A program made the position numbers and the translations under genes. Below are positions 6,388-12,617 of a DNA stretch of 12,617 nt, in pieces. The DNA comes from Bacillota bacterium. GTDB lineage: Bacteria; Bacillota; Clostridia; Acetivibrionales; DTU013. Numbering within the stretch: the first letter of the stretch is position 1; each line of letters starts with the position of its first letter. The DNA lies in the NCBI GenBank assembly GCA_023435805.1, contig JAEZMC010000286.1:1-12617 (forward strand). Reading direction: 5' to 3'. Below the pieces are notes generated by a model. That model was not told where the DNA came from. It did not search any database and was given only the letters and a program-made list of their open reading frames with translations.

Positions 6388-7863
6388 TTATCCGTTACAC
6401 GTTAATTTTAAAAACCTGCCATACGCATCATCCCATACGGCGGTATCTACCGGCGTATATTCCACTGCGGGGAACGAATGTCTCACAAGCTCTCTGCCTT
6501 CCTGCAGGCTGCCCAGTTCACCCAGCGCGATCAGTTGTGCGATCAGATTGCCCGTTGACGTAGCCTCAATAGGGCCTGCAGTTACCGTGCGGCCAATTGC
6601 ATTGGCTGCAAACTGGCATAATGTGGTATTCTTGCAGCCGCCGCCCACAATGTGCAGTACCGGCAGCCGGTAGCCCAGGATTTCCTCCAGGCCGCTCAGC
6701 GCAAACCTGTATTTCAGCGCAAGGCTTTCAAGGATACAGCGCACTGCGGCCGGTTTCGTTTCAGGCGGCTTCTGGTCGGTCTTCAAACAATAATCCCGTA
6801 TTTTGCCCATCATCTGTCCTGGCCTCAAAAAGCTGCCGTCATCCGGGTCGATCAGTGAGGCAAACGGATCTGCAACGGCAGCGCCAGCCTCAAGCTCATC
6901 AAAGCTCATTGGCTCTCCGGCTTTGTCCCATTCCCTCTTGCATTCCTGATACAGCCATAAACCCATGATATTTTTCAGCAGTCTGGTTTTTCTGCCAAAT
7001 CCGCCTTCATTCGTATAATTCAATTTAAAGGTTGCTTCATTAATGACTGGTGACGGAGCTTCAACACCCAGCAGCGACCAGGTTCCGCTGCTCAGGTAGG
7101 CATACCTTTCCTCACGGGTCGGTACGGAAACTACTGCGCTGGCGGTATCATGCCCCGCTACAGCCACCACGGGTATCCGGTCCGTTCCCATCTCCGCCGC
7201 TACTCTTTCCGAAAGCCTGCCTGCCACGGTTCCCGGATCGACAATACTCGTCAGAATATTGGTGGGGATCCCGAATTTTTCAAGGAGGTCAGTGGCCCAA
7301 TCCGCCTTTACTGCATCCAGCATTTGAGAAGTGCTTGCAATGGTATACTCGGTGCTCTTCTCACCTGTGAGGAAATACCGCAACAGATCAGGGGTAAACA
7401 GCATTGTTTCGGCCATTTCAAGGATGGAAACCCCGCTCAGCTTCATAGCAAGAAGCTGGAACAGAGTATTGAATTCCATAAACTGAATGCCCGTCCGTCC
7501 GTAAATTTCCTCCGACGGTACTATTTCAAACGCTTTGCCGATAATACCTTCCGTCATCGCATCCCGATAATGAAAAGGATTTCCAAGCAGTCTGCCCTTC
7601 CTGTCCAGCAGGCCGAAGTCAACTCCCCACGTATCAATACCGATGGACGATATGTTTCTGAAGCCGGTTTTCACCCCTTTAAGGATTCCCTGCTTCATTT
7701 CATGAAAAAGCCTCAGGATATCCCAGTTCAGGCTGCCGTTTATCATAACCGGCTCATTGGCGAAGCGGTGAAGCTCTTCCAGCTTCAAGACGTTTCCGTC
7801 ATATGTTCCTGCAATTGCCCTTCCGCTGCTTGCTCCGTAATCAAATGCAAGCATGTTCAGCAT
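6388..7863 (-). CDS. rhaB: Rhamnulokinase
   Basis: An FGGY-family sugar kinase of 491 residues (E. coli RhaB 489) that phosphorylates L-rhamnulose at O-1 with ATP. Visible: FDYGASSGR at 7-15 (N-terminal phosphate loop), SIGIDTWGVDFGLLD at 73-87 and NPFHYRD at 95-101, both marks of the rhamnulokinase branch, AGHDTASAV with the catalytic base Asp at about 239, and VGGGCKN at 406-412 followed by ATSTGN near the ATP site. The start at 7863 has GAGGTGG about 4 bases upstream. It is first in the rhaB-rhaA-aldolase operon, the order of E. coli rhaBAD, and divergent from the AraC regulator. A perfect -10 box with no good -35 box precedes it, suggesting activator control. Confidence 0.96.
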   Translation of the reverse strand: MLNMLAFDYGASSGRAIAGTYDGNVLKLEELHRFANEPVMINGSLNWDILRLFHEMKQGILKGVKTGFRNISSIGIDTWGVDFGLLDRKGRLLGNPFHYRDAMTEGIIGKAFEIVPSEEIYGRTGIQFMEFNTLFQLLAMKLSGVSILEMAETMLFTPDLLRYFLTGEKSTEYTIASTSQMLDAVKADWATDLLEKFGIPTNILTSIVDPGTVAGRLSERVAAEMGTDRIPVVAVAGHDTASAVVSVPTREERYAYLSSGTWSLLGVEAPSPVINEATFKLNYTNEGGFGRKTRLLKNIMGLWLYQECKREWDKAGEPMSFDELEAGAAVADPFASLIDPDDGSFLRPGQMMGKIRDYCLKTDQKPPETKPAAVRCILESLALKYRFALSGLEEILGYRLPVLHIVGGGCKNTTLCQFAANAIGRTVTAGPIEATSTGNLIAQLIALGELGSLQEGRELVRHSFPAVEYTPVDTAVWDDAYGRFLKLTCNG

Positions 7864-7905
7864 AGAACCACCTCAATTCAGAAATTATGTTGTCCTTCTC
7901 CTCAT

Positions 7906-7911
7906 ATTATA
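7906..7911 (-). promoter_or_regulatory. -10 box of the rhaB operon promoter
   Basis: A perfect TATAAT on the minus strand (7911-7906), about 42 bases before the rhaB start codon. At 15-19 base spacing no sequence resembles TTGACA; the best is TTGATA at 21 bases (7938-7933), too far for normal use. A good -10 with a poor -35 is typical of AraC-activated sugar operons, and an AraC gene starts divergently at 8132. Confidence 0.5.
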
Positions 7912-7923
7912 TAAGAGATTGCT

Positions 7924-8008
7924 GCAAAAAACTATCAATTCCGCCGTCAGCCCAGCAAATGAGCTCCCGGCGGAAGGTCGCACAAATGCTGAAAAGCGAC
8001 TTTTTTGC
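7924..8008. repeat. Nested inverted repeats in the rhaB/AraC intergenic region
   Basis: The 268-base gap 7864-8131 holds three exact inverted repeats. Outer: GCAAAAAA (7924-7931) with TTTTTTGC (8001-8008). Inside it: TTCCGCCG (7939-7946) with CGGCGGAA (7968-7975), then GTCGC (7977-7981) with GCGAC (7996-8000). Transcribed from either strand they would form a three-way junction with two hairpins side by side. As DNA they lie just upstream of the rhaB -10 box, where an activator would bind. GCAAATG occurs in the first loop (7955-7961) and CAAATG in the second (7983-7988). The rest of the gap (8009-8131) is AT-rich; no convincing AraC-gene promoter was found, though TATAAC at 8041-8046 could be a -10 box. 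Confidence 0.55.
7977..8006 (+). terminator. Possible terminator or attenuator upstream of the AraC gene
   Basis: GTCGC (7977-7981) pairs with GCGAC (7996-8000) around a 14-base loop, and six T follow at once (8001-8006). This is the form of a weak intrinsic terminator for plus-strand transcription. It would matter only if a transcript begins upstream of 7977; no clear plus-strand promoter was found there. The stem is short, so the call is tentative. Confidence 0.3.
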
Positions 8009-8131
8009 TGCGGAATCATAATATATTTTATAGAAACATGTATAACAATTCATTGGTATATGTTATTCTTTTATTAGGGATTATTACAATTTACCAGCAT
8101 CGCACCGGAATATGACTGATTGGGAGCAAAC

Positions 8132-9028
8132 ATGGAAAACTACCCGGTACTGAAGGGTGACACGCTTTTCAGAGACAATGAGCTTGTATATATCAACCGT
8201 TCTGACGAGCTTGCACAATACTGCAATGTCATACACAAGCATGATTTTATTGAGCTGGTATGCGTTATTTCCGGCAGCGGCTTGCACAGGGTAGCAGATA
8301 AGGAATATGAGACGACAAGAGGAGACCTTTTTGTCATCAATTGCGACGTACCACACGGGTTTTTTCACAGTCCGGATTCCTTGGACCCGCTCATTGTATT
8401 TAACTGTGTTTTCCTTCCCCAGTTCCTGGATCTGTCGCTATTCAGCGCCAGCCATTTTGAGGAAATTACCTCTTCGTTTCTGTTTAAATCACTGGTGCCG
8501 GAGAGTTTCACCCCCAACCCGGATTTGAAGCTCAGCGGTGCCAGGTTTTTAGAAATATCGGACCTGTTTGAAAAGATGTACCTGGAATACAAGCAGATGA
8601 ACAGGGGCTACCCGGACATCATACGGGCTTATCTTATCGAGGTCATCGTAAAGATATTCCGGTATATGCCTGAAAGCACCGGGAAAGATTTTGCAGGGCG
8701 AAACACGGAGCTTGTCCGGAAGGCTATCGAATATATGAAGCTGAACTACCGTTCGGAGATTTCACTTTCAGACCTGGCACTCCGTTCTTTTATCAGTAAA
8801 AACTATTTCAGCCGGCTGTTCAAAGAGGTGACCGGAACCAATGTAAGTGATTATATACAGTACCTGAGAACGGAAAAGGCTTGCAGCCTGCTGAAAACAA
8901 CAGATATGAAAGTGGCGGATGTCGCGGAACAGACTGGATTTGCCGACATGAAGTTTTTTTATGAAGTATTTAAAAAAATCACCGGAAAAACTCCGGGTGA
9001 ATACAGGAAAACAGGAGGATGCATCTGA
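8132..9028 (+). CDS. AraC-family transcriptional regulator, probable rhamnose regulator
   Basis: A 298-residue regulator. The N-terminal half is a cupin-like sensing domain: HKHDFIELVCVISGSG at about 35-50, then RGDLFVINCDVPHGFF at about 63-78, the usual AraC effector-binding pattern. The C-terminal 100 residues carry the two helix-turn-helix motifs: ISLSDLALRSFISKNYFSRLFK (about 210-231) and MKVADVAEQTGFADMKFFYEVFKK (about 259-282), ending in TGKTPGEYR, the family signature. The start is the ATG at 8132 with GGGAG 5 bases upstream; an in-frame TTG at 8120 has no support. It is divergent from rhaB, the arrangement of the E. coli regulators RhaS/RhaR, so control of the rhamnose genes is likely. 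Symbol left blank because the effector is inferred. Its stop codon overlaps the next start. Confidence 0.93.
   Translation: MENYPVLKGDTLFRDNELVYINRSDELAQYCNVIHKHDFIELVCVISGSGLHRVADKEYETTRGDLFVINCDVPHGFFHSPDSLDPLIVFNCVFLPQFLDLSLFSASHFEEITSSFLFKSLVPESFTPNPDLKLSGARFLEISDLFEKMYLEYKQMNRGYPDIIRAYLIEVIVKIFRYMPESTGKDFAGRNTELVRKAIEYMKLNYRSEISLSDLALRSFISKNYFSRLFKEVTGTNVSDYIQYLRTEKACSLLKTTDMKVADVAEQTGFADMKFFYEVFKKITGKTPGEYRKTGGCI
9013..9018 (+). promoter_or_regulatory. Ribosome binding site that decides the E2-like start
   Basis: AGGAGG stands directly against an ATG at 9019 but 9 bases before the ATG at 9028, so 9028 is preferred. The site lies within the last codons of the AraC gene, which indicates translational coupling. 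Confidence 0.75.
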
Positions 9029-9906
9029 TGGGGGAATATAAGAGGCGCTTTGGTGACAGGTACGACGGAAGGCGTATCAGGACATTGGATTCATTTTACA
9101 ACATCATACCTTTTATTATGAGAAGCAGGGTCGATTCTCAGAACTATTTCGAGGACAAAATCGAGATCAGCCATACCGAAGCCTTTTTACGGCGTAAAAG
9201 GAAAGAATGCGATACCAGCATCGGACTGCTGCATATACTGATAGCCGCAATGGTCCGCACCATAGCCCTCCGGCCGGCATTAAACCGCTTCATAGCCGGC
9301 CAGCGTATTTATGCGCGCAACGAGATACTCGTATCGCTGGCCATCAAAAAGGAATTAAAGGAAGACAGCCCGGAAACCACCATCAAGCTCAAGTTTGAAC
9401 CGACTGACACGCTGTTGCAGATAGCAAATAAAATCAACACGCAGATAGAAGAAAACAAGAACCTGGATACAAAAAACTCGGCGGACAAAACAGCTCGCTT
9501 GTTTATGAAGTGCCCCGGTATGCTTGTAAAATTCCTGATATTTATCATCAGGCTTTGCGACTACGTGGGCAAAATGCCGCGGGTTATCAACGAGGCAAGC
9601 CCCTTCCATACAAGTTTTTTCATTACCGACCTGGGTTCTCTGGGTATCCAGCCCATTTACCACCACCTGTACGATTTCGGCACGACATCATTTTTCATTG
9701 CTTTCGGAACGAAGGTGAAGGAGAAGGTCATCGATACAACCAACAACATCGTTGACAGAAAATTCATCAAAATCAAGGTGGTAACGGATGAACGGATTGT
9801 TGACGGATTTTACTACGCCTCCGCCTTCAAGCTTTATAAAAATCTGATACAGCATCCTGAGAAGCTTGAAATTCCGCCCGAGGGCATCATTGCCGATGTG
9901 GACTAG
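9028..9906 (+). CDS. Stand-alone E2/CAT-fold acyltransferase-like protein with altered active site
   Basis: A 292-residue protein that resembles the catalytic domain of 2-oxoacid dehydrogenase E2 and chloramphenicol acetyltransferase. Visible: SIGLLHILIAAMVRTIALRPALNRFI at about 64-89, SFFITDLGSLGI at about 196-207 (like the E2 SNLG segment), TTSFFIAFGTK near 219-229, and DERIVDGFYYASAF at about 254-267, which matches E2 DHRVVDG. The catalytic His of HxxxDG is Glu here (codon GAA at 9808-9810, unambiguous in the sequence). There is no lipoyl domain or E1/E3-binding domain. Classical acetyl transfer is therefore doubtful; it may be a binding protein or use different chemistry. The stop of the AraC gene and this start share a base (TGATG), so the two are made together. 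A terminator follows at 9911. The fold is fairly sure, the function unknown. Confidence 0.82.
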   Translation: MGEYKRRFGDRYDGRRIRTLDSFYNIIPFIMRSRVDSQNYFEDKIEISHTEAFLRRKRKECDTSIGLLHILIAAMVRTIALRPALNRFIAGQRIYARNEILVSLAIKKELKEDSPETTIKLKFEPTDTLLQIANKINTQIEENKNLDTKNSADKTARLFMKCPGMLVKFLIFIIRLCDYVGKMPRVINEASPFHTSFFITDLGSLGIQPIYHHLYDFGTTSFFIAFGTKVKEKVIDTTNNIVDRKFIKIKVVTDERIVDGFYYASAFKLYKNLIQHPEKLEIPPEGIIADVD

Positions 9907-9910
9907 CAAT

Positions 9911-9947
9911 AAGGGCGTGAACCGGTTCGTACATGATTCACGCCCTT
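9911..9947. terminator. Terminator hairpin between convergent genes
   Basis: A perfect 11-base-pair stem, AAGGGCGTGAA (9911-9921) with TTCACGCCCTT (9937-9947), around a 15-base loop. It starts 4 bases after the E2-like stop codon. On the plus strand the hairpin is followed by TCGGCCTGTTTTATTT, an imperfect T-rich tail. On the minus strand it lies 25 bases after the GH105 gene but has no T-run, so it probably serves mainly the plus strand. Confidence 0.78.
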
Positions 9948-9972
9948 TCGGCCTGTTTTATTTATATGTGTG

Positions 9973-10995
9973 CTATGGCCTGCTTTCCAGCAGAGAGCAA
10001 AGGAATGCCAGTGCAAGTCCCTGCCCCCAGCCCTGTATGCGTTTGGTGGGTACTCTCTTATAATCGTCGGCATTCAGCATGACCGCCGTACCGGCTGAAA
10101 CGTTCCGGACGGTTCCGTCCTCTGCTATGTTGTTCAAGACTCCGTGCAACGCCTTTTGTACATATTTGGCATGCAGCGGGTGTCCCCAGACGACCAGAGC
10201 GGCAGCAATACCTGCGGTTGCGGAGGTTTCAGTATAGGAAGCTGCATCGTCCAGGATGGTATGCCACATTCCGTCCTCAGCCTGAAGCCTTACCAGTGCG
10301 CTGAGCTGGTCTCCCAACGCACCGCCGAGCTGCATCCACATCGGGTTAAGGTAATTAAGCATCCTGTAAGCCCTTACCATGGTATAAGCCGCCCAGGCGT
10401 TAGCCCTCGCCCAATGGATTCCGGACAGGTGATTCTTCTGAACATTGTCCCAGGCATGATAAAACAGGTTCGTCTTGTCATCCTGCAGTAATTCCTCATG
10501 CCAGTAATACTGATTCAACGCATCATCAATATATGCCTTGTTGTTCATCTTAAAGCCCATCCTCAGCAGGAAATAGGCCGCCATGAACAGTGTGTCCGCC
10601 CAGGCTTGCTCCGGAAAGTCATTTTTGCTTGAAACGGTGTGCTGGAAAACATTTTCCCCGAAACGCAAGGCGTCATTGTGAAGATATTCGGCCTTTCTGA
10701 CGGCGATATCCAGGTATTTCCCGTCGCCGGTCGCTTCGTGCAGCGTAATCATGGCATGCCCCATCGCACATGCATTGACCATGAAATCCGGCAGACCTAT
10801 TTCGATATATTCGTCCACCCACTTTACCAGGAAATCGATATATTCCTGCTTTTTCGTCACTTCCCAAGCCCTGCTCACACCGTAGAAAGCCACTCCGCCG
10901 GGCCAGTCCCAGGTAAAGTCGATGTTCATGGTTCTTCTGACAACCCGGTCGATGGTATCCAATATCTGTTTTTCGTCAAATTGTAGCTTTTGCAT
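9973..10995 (-). CDS. GH105/GH88-type unsaturated rhamnogalacturonyl hydrolase
   Basis: A 340-residue (alpha/alpha)6-barrel protein of the YteR/YesR type. These enzymes remove the 4,5-unsaturated galacturonic acid from the ends of oligosaccharides made by rhamnogalacturonan lyases and so release L-rhamnose. Visible: WPGGVAFYGV at 31-40, WADTLFMAA at 132-140 with Asp134 in the position of the catalytic Asp143 of YteR, FYHAWD with His180 (46 residues later, the same spacing as Asp143-His189 in YteR), HWARANAW at 194-201, YTETSATA at 254-261 and a closing GWGQGLAL. Ala stands where relatives often have Gly in WARGNGW. There is no signal peptide, so it works in the cytoplasm on imported material. 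The start at 10995 has GGGAGAG about 9 bases upstream. It is downstream of the binding-protein gene and would feed rhamnose to RhaM/RhaA. Confidence 0.9.
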   Translation of the reverse strand: MQKLQFDEKQILDTIDRVVRRTMNIDFTWDWPGGVAFYGVSRAWEVTKKQEYIDFLVKWVDEYIEIGLPDFMVNACAMGHAMITLHEATGDGKYLDIAVRKAEYLHNDALRFGENVFQHTVSSKNDFPEQAWADTLFMAAYFLLRMGFKMNNKAYIDDALNQYYWHEELLQDDKTNLFYHAWDNVQKNHLSGIHWARANAWAAYTMVRAYRMLNYLNPMWMQLGGALGDQLSALVRLQAEDGMWHTILDDAASYTETSATAGIAAALVVWGHPLHAKYVQKALHGVLNNIAEDGTVRNVSAGTAVMLNADDYKRVPTKRIQGWGQGLALAFLCSLLESRP

Positions 10996-11060
10996 TTTAT
11001 ATTCTCTCCCTTGAAACCAGACGGGTACAAAGGACGCCCCGCCTCCATTATCCCTGATAT

Positions 11061-11098
11061 GGAATAAGCCTATAATAGGCTTATTATAGGCTTATTCC
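11061..11098. repeat. 38-bp perfect hairpin containing a tandem 11-bp repeat
   Basis: A perfect 17-base-pair stem (11061-11077 with 11082-11098) around a GGCT loop. Inside it ATAGGCTTATT occurs twice in tandem (11075-11085 and 11086-11096), with an inverted copy, AATAAGCCTAT, at 11063-11073. It begins 29 bases after the binding-protein stop codon and ends 65 bases before the GH105 start. Neither strand has a following T-run, so it is not a standard terminator. A 3'-end hairpin that stabilises the upstream mRNA, as often seen after binding-protein genes, or a protein-binding site are the main options. Confidence 0.8.
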
Positions 11099-11127
11099 TG
11101 TATGACAACTTTAACTGGCTCTGTTGA

Positions 11128-12617
11128 TTACTTAAACCACTCTTTATAAATCTTTTCTTTTTCGTCCAGTATCTTCTGATAACCGCTGTTGAGGTAATCC
11201 TTGCTGAACTGTGCGTACAGAGACTCAAACTGGCTGGGTTTTGCGATGATCAGCTGGCTTGCGTACTGTTTGTACTTGGTGATCAGCGTCGGAGAATAGG
11301 TCGTCTGGTTATTGACCACTTCAGGTATGAAAATGTTCGGCGTAGCCACATTGTATGGCTTTCTCAGGAACTTGAAGTTGTCTTCCATGAGGTATCTGTA
11401 CTCTTCGCCTGCAGGGCTCGGCTGAATCTGGAGGTTTGCCCAGTCGCTGCCCATATCGATGCCTTCAACAACCAGTGCATAGTAGTCCTTGTTATTGCCG
11501 TTGAGAAGCTGTTCATTTCCAACATAACCTGTGAGAACCTTTTTGCCGTTCTCCACTTTGTAGGTCTTTCCTTCAATACCCCATTGCAGAGTGCTTAGAT
11601 TTTCAGGCTTGGCCATCCAATCAAGGAACTTCAGAACTTCAACAACATTCTTGGTATTCTTGTTGATACCGTTCATCAGGCCTACCGGCGGCGTATAGTA
11701 ATAGCTTGTGGAAACCTGACCTGCCTTGTAGGTATACGGATAAAGGGTGGAAAGCTTGGCTGTCGGAACGTTCTTCATCAGCGCTGCTATGTAGCCGGCA
11801 TCGGTTGTGATATATTCGCCCCAGATACCAGCGTAGCCGTTCATGAATGCGGATCTTGCCTTGGATCCGTCAGTGTCGAGCATGAATTCCGGACTTACCA
11901 GACCTGAATTGTACAGTCTGTTCAGGAACTGCAGTCTCTTCTTTTCCGGTTCCCAGGACAGTGCGGGAAGTGAAACGTCGGAATACATGTATTTTTCCAG
12001 ATCCGAGTAGTTGGCCGGTCTGTATATCCAGTTGGCAGTAGCTGCATTGGTTGCGCCGGGGAGGTCCAGCGTCATGGGAATGACTTTGTTTGAGCCTATT
12101 TTGCCCGGATCCTTTGTTTTGAATGCAGACAATACGTCATACAATTCATCTGTTGTCTTCGGATTCTGCATACCGACCTTATCCAGCCAGTCTTGCCTGA
12201 TCATGTTGACAAAGGTGGCATCTACAGGAATCGGTCTCTTTGCAGGGAGGAACCACTGTTTGCCTTTGATTTTACCATACTTGAGAACGGTTGCACCTTC
12301 ATATTTTACATAGTTGGGAGCATACTGATTGACAAGGGACATGTCTATTTCCTGGAATACGCCCTGGCCCAACCATGCCATATAACCGTTGGATGCATCA
12401 TACTCTGTGATGATGTCGGGAGCTGTGTTGGAGGCGATCAACAGATTGTAGGCTGCTTTTGTTCCATCCGGGTTCGGCCTGGCAATCGGTACCCATTTGA
12501 TGTTGATGTTCAGATCCTTCAAAACCTCAGCCTTGATCCATTTTGCCCAATAGCTGCTGTCTGCAGGCTGCTGGCCCTGTCTGCCTCTTTCAAAGATAGG
12601 GATCTTGATCTCTGCTG
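11128..12617 (-). CDS. ABC transporter extracellular solute-binding protein (LplA/YtcQ type), start missing
   Basis: The gene runs off the right edge; 495 residues are visible, ending at the TAA at 11128. The open frame continues to the window end (reading AEIKIPIFERGRQGQQPAD at its visible start), so the true start with its lipoprotein signal peptide lies outside. Typical features of the large family 1 sugar-binding proteins of Bacillota: AYNLLIASNTAPDII (near the N-terminus), FVNMIRQDWLDKVGMQNPKT, YDVLSAFKTKDP, GINKNTKNVVEVLKFLDW and a C-terminal WFK. It should be anchored outside the membrane and pass oligosaccharides to a CUT1-type ABC importer whose permeases are not in the window. The GH105 gene downstream suggests rhamnogalacturonan fragments as cargo, as with YtcQ and YteR in Bacillus subtilis. 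Cargo is inferred from context. Confidence 0.92.
   Translation of the reverse strand, partial: AEIKIPIFERGRQGQQPADSSYWAKWIKAEVLKDLNINIKWVPIARPNPDGTKAAYNLLIASNTAPDIITEYDASNGYMAWLGQGVFQEIDMSLVNQYAPNYVKYEGATVLKYGKIKGKQWFLPAKRPIPVDATFVNMIRQDWLDKVGMQNPKTTDELYDVLSAFKTKDPGKIGSNKVIPMTLDLPGATNAATANWIYRPANYSDLEKYMYSDVSLPALSWEPEKKRLQFLNRLYNSGLVSPEFMLDTDGSKARSAFMNGYAGIWGEYITTDAGYIAALMKNVPTAKLSTLYPYTYKAGQVSTSYYYTPPVGLMNGINKNTKNVVEVLKFLDWMAKPENLSTLQWGIEGKTYKVENGKKVLTGYVGNEQLLNGNNKDYYALVVEGIDMGSDWANLQIQPSPAGEEYRYLMEDNFKFLRKPYNVATPNIFIPEVVNNQTTYSPTLITKYKQYASQLIIAKPSQFESLYAQFSKDYLNSGYQKILDEKEKIYKEWFK

Noticed and set aside
7150..7914. Plus-strand open frame of 254 codons over rhaB
   Set aside because: Antisense shadow of rhaB; low-complexity translation and no ribosome binding site.
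7991..8006. CcpA cre-like sequence around TGAAAAGCGAC
   Set aside because: The CG step is shifted by one base from the cre consensus and the right half does not match.
7853..8077. Plus-strand open frame of 74 codons across the divergent rhaB/AraC region
   Set aside because: It begins inside rhaB, has no ribosome binding site, and covers the inverted repeats and promoter. The hydrophobic tail comes from AT-rich DNA.
8120..8131. Upstream TTG start for the AraC gene
   Set aside because: The ribosome binding site GGGAG (8122-8126) lies inside this extension and is well spaced for the ATG at 8132.
9973..10063. Overlap of a plus-strand open frame (9866-10063) with the ends of the E2-like and GH105 genes
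   Set aside because: It runs through the terminator hairpin in a different frame and has no start signals or domain.
11084..11109. Promoter-like TTGTCA with TATAAT inside the 38-bp hairpin (minus strand)
   Set aside because: The spacer is only 14 bases, too short for a normal sigma-A promoter, and the TATAAT comes from the repeat itself.

Overview
The window looks like chromosomal DNA of a Gram-positive, plant-polysaccharide-degrading member of the Bacillota (Clostridia- or Paenibacillus-like). The reasons are strong AGGAGG-type ribosome binding sites, sigma-A-like promoters with TATAAT -10 boxes, moderate GC content by eye, and an LplA/YtcQ-type sugar-binding protein. The species cannot be named from the sequence. 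No rRNA, tRNA, CRISPR array, insertion sequence or phage gene was seen.

Layout, left to right. (1) 1-739, minus: N-terminal part of a membrane receptor (dCache type, chemoreceptor or sensor kinase), with its own promoter at 780-808. (2) 860-2524, minus: a two-gene unit, L-rhamnose mutarotase (rhaM) then a GH1 beta-glycosidase. (3) 2579-2638: back-to-back promoters around a small palindrome; the plus-strand one serves a class C beta-lactamase/family VIII esterase-like serine hydrolase (2734-3900). (4) 3938-3974: bidirectional terminator. (5) 3987-7863, minus: rhamnulokinase (rhaB), L-rhamnose isomerase (rhaA) and a class II aldolase, in the order of a rhaBAD operon. (6) 7864-8131: a divergent regulatory region rich in inverted repeats. 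(7) 8132-9906, plus: an AraC-family regulator translationally coupled to a stand-alone E2/CAT-fold acyltransferase-like protein whose expected catalytic His is Glu. (8) 9911-9947: terminator hairpin between convergent genes. (9) 9973-12617, minus: an ABC solute-binding protein (start outside the window), a long perfect hairpin, and a GH105-type unsaturated rhamnogalacturonyl hydrolase.

The genes make sense as one rhamnose/rhamnogalacturonan catabolic locus. The binding protein would capture oligosaccharides, GH105 would release L-rhamnose from unsaturated disaccharides, RhaM would interconvert the anomers, and RhaA, RhaB and the aldolase would convert rhamnose to DHAP and lactaldehyde. The AraC protein is the obvious candidate regulator. 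The GH1 enzyme and the serine hydrolase may trim glucose and ester groups from rhamnose-containing plant compounds; that part is inference. No lactaldehyde dehydrogenase, lactaldehyde reductase or propanediol gene lies in the window.

The least explained parts are the E2-like protein with the His-to-Glu change beside the regulator, the nested inverted repeats between rhaB and the AraC gene, and the 38-bp hairpin built from three copies of an 11-bp unit.
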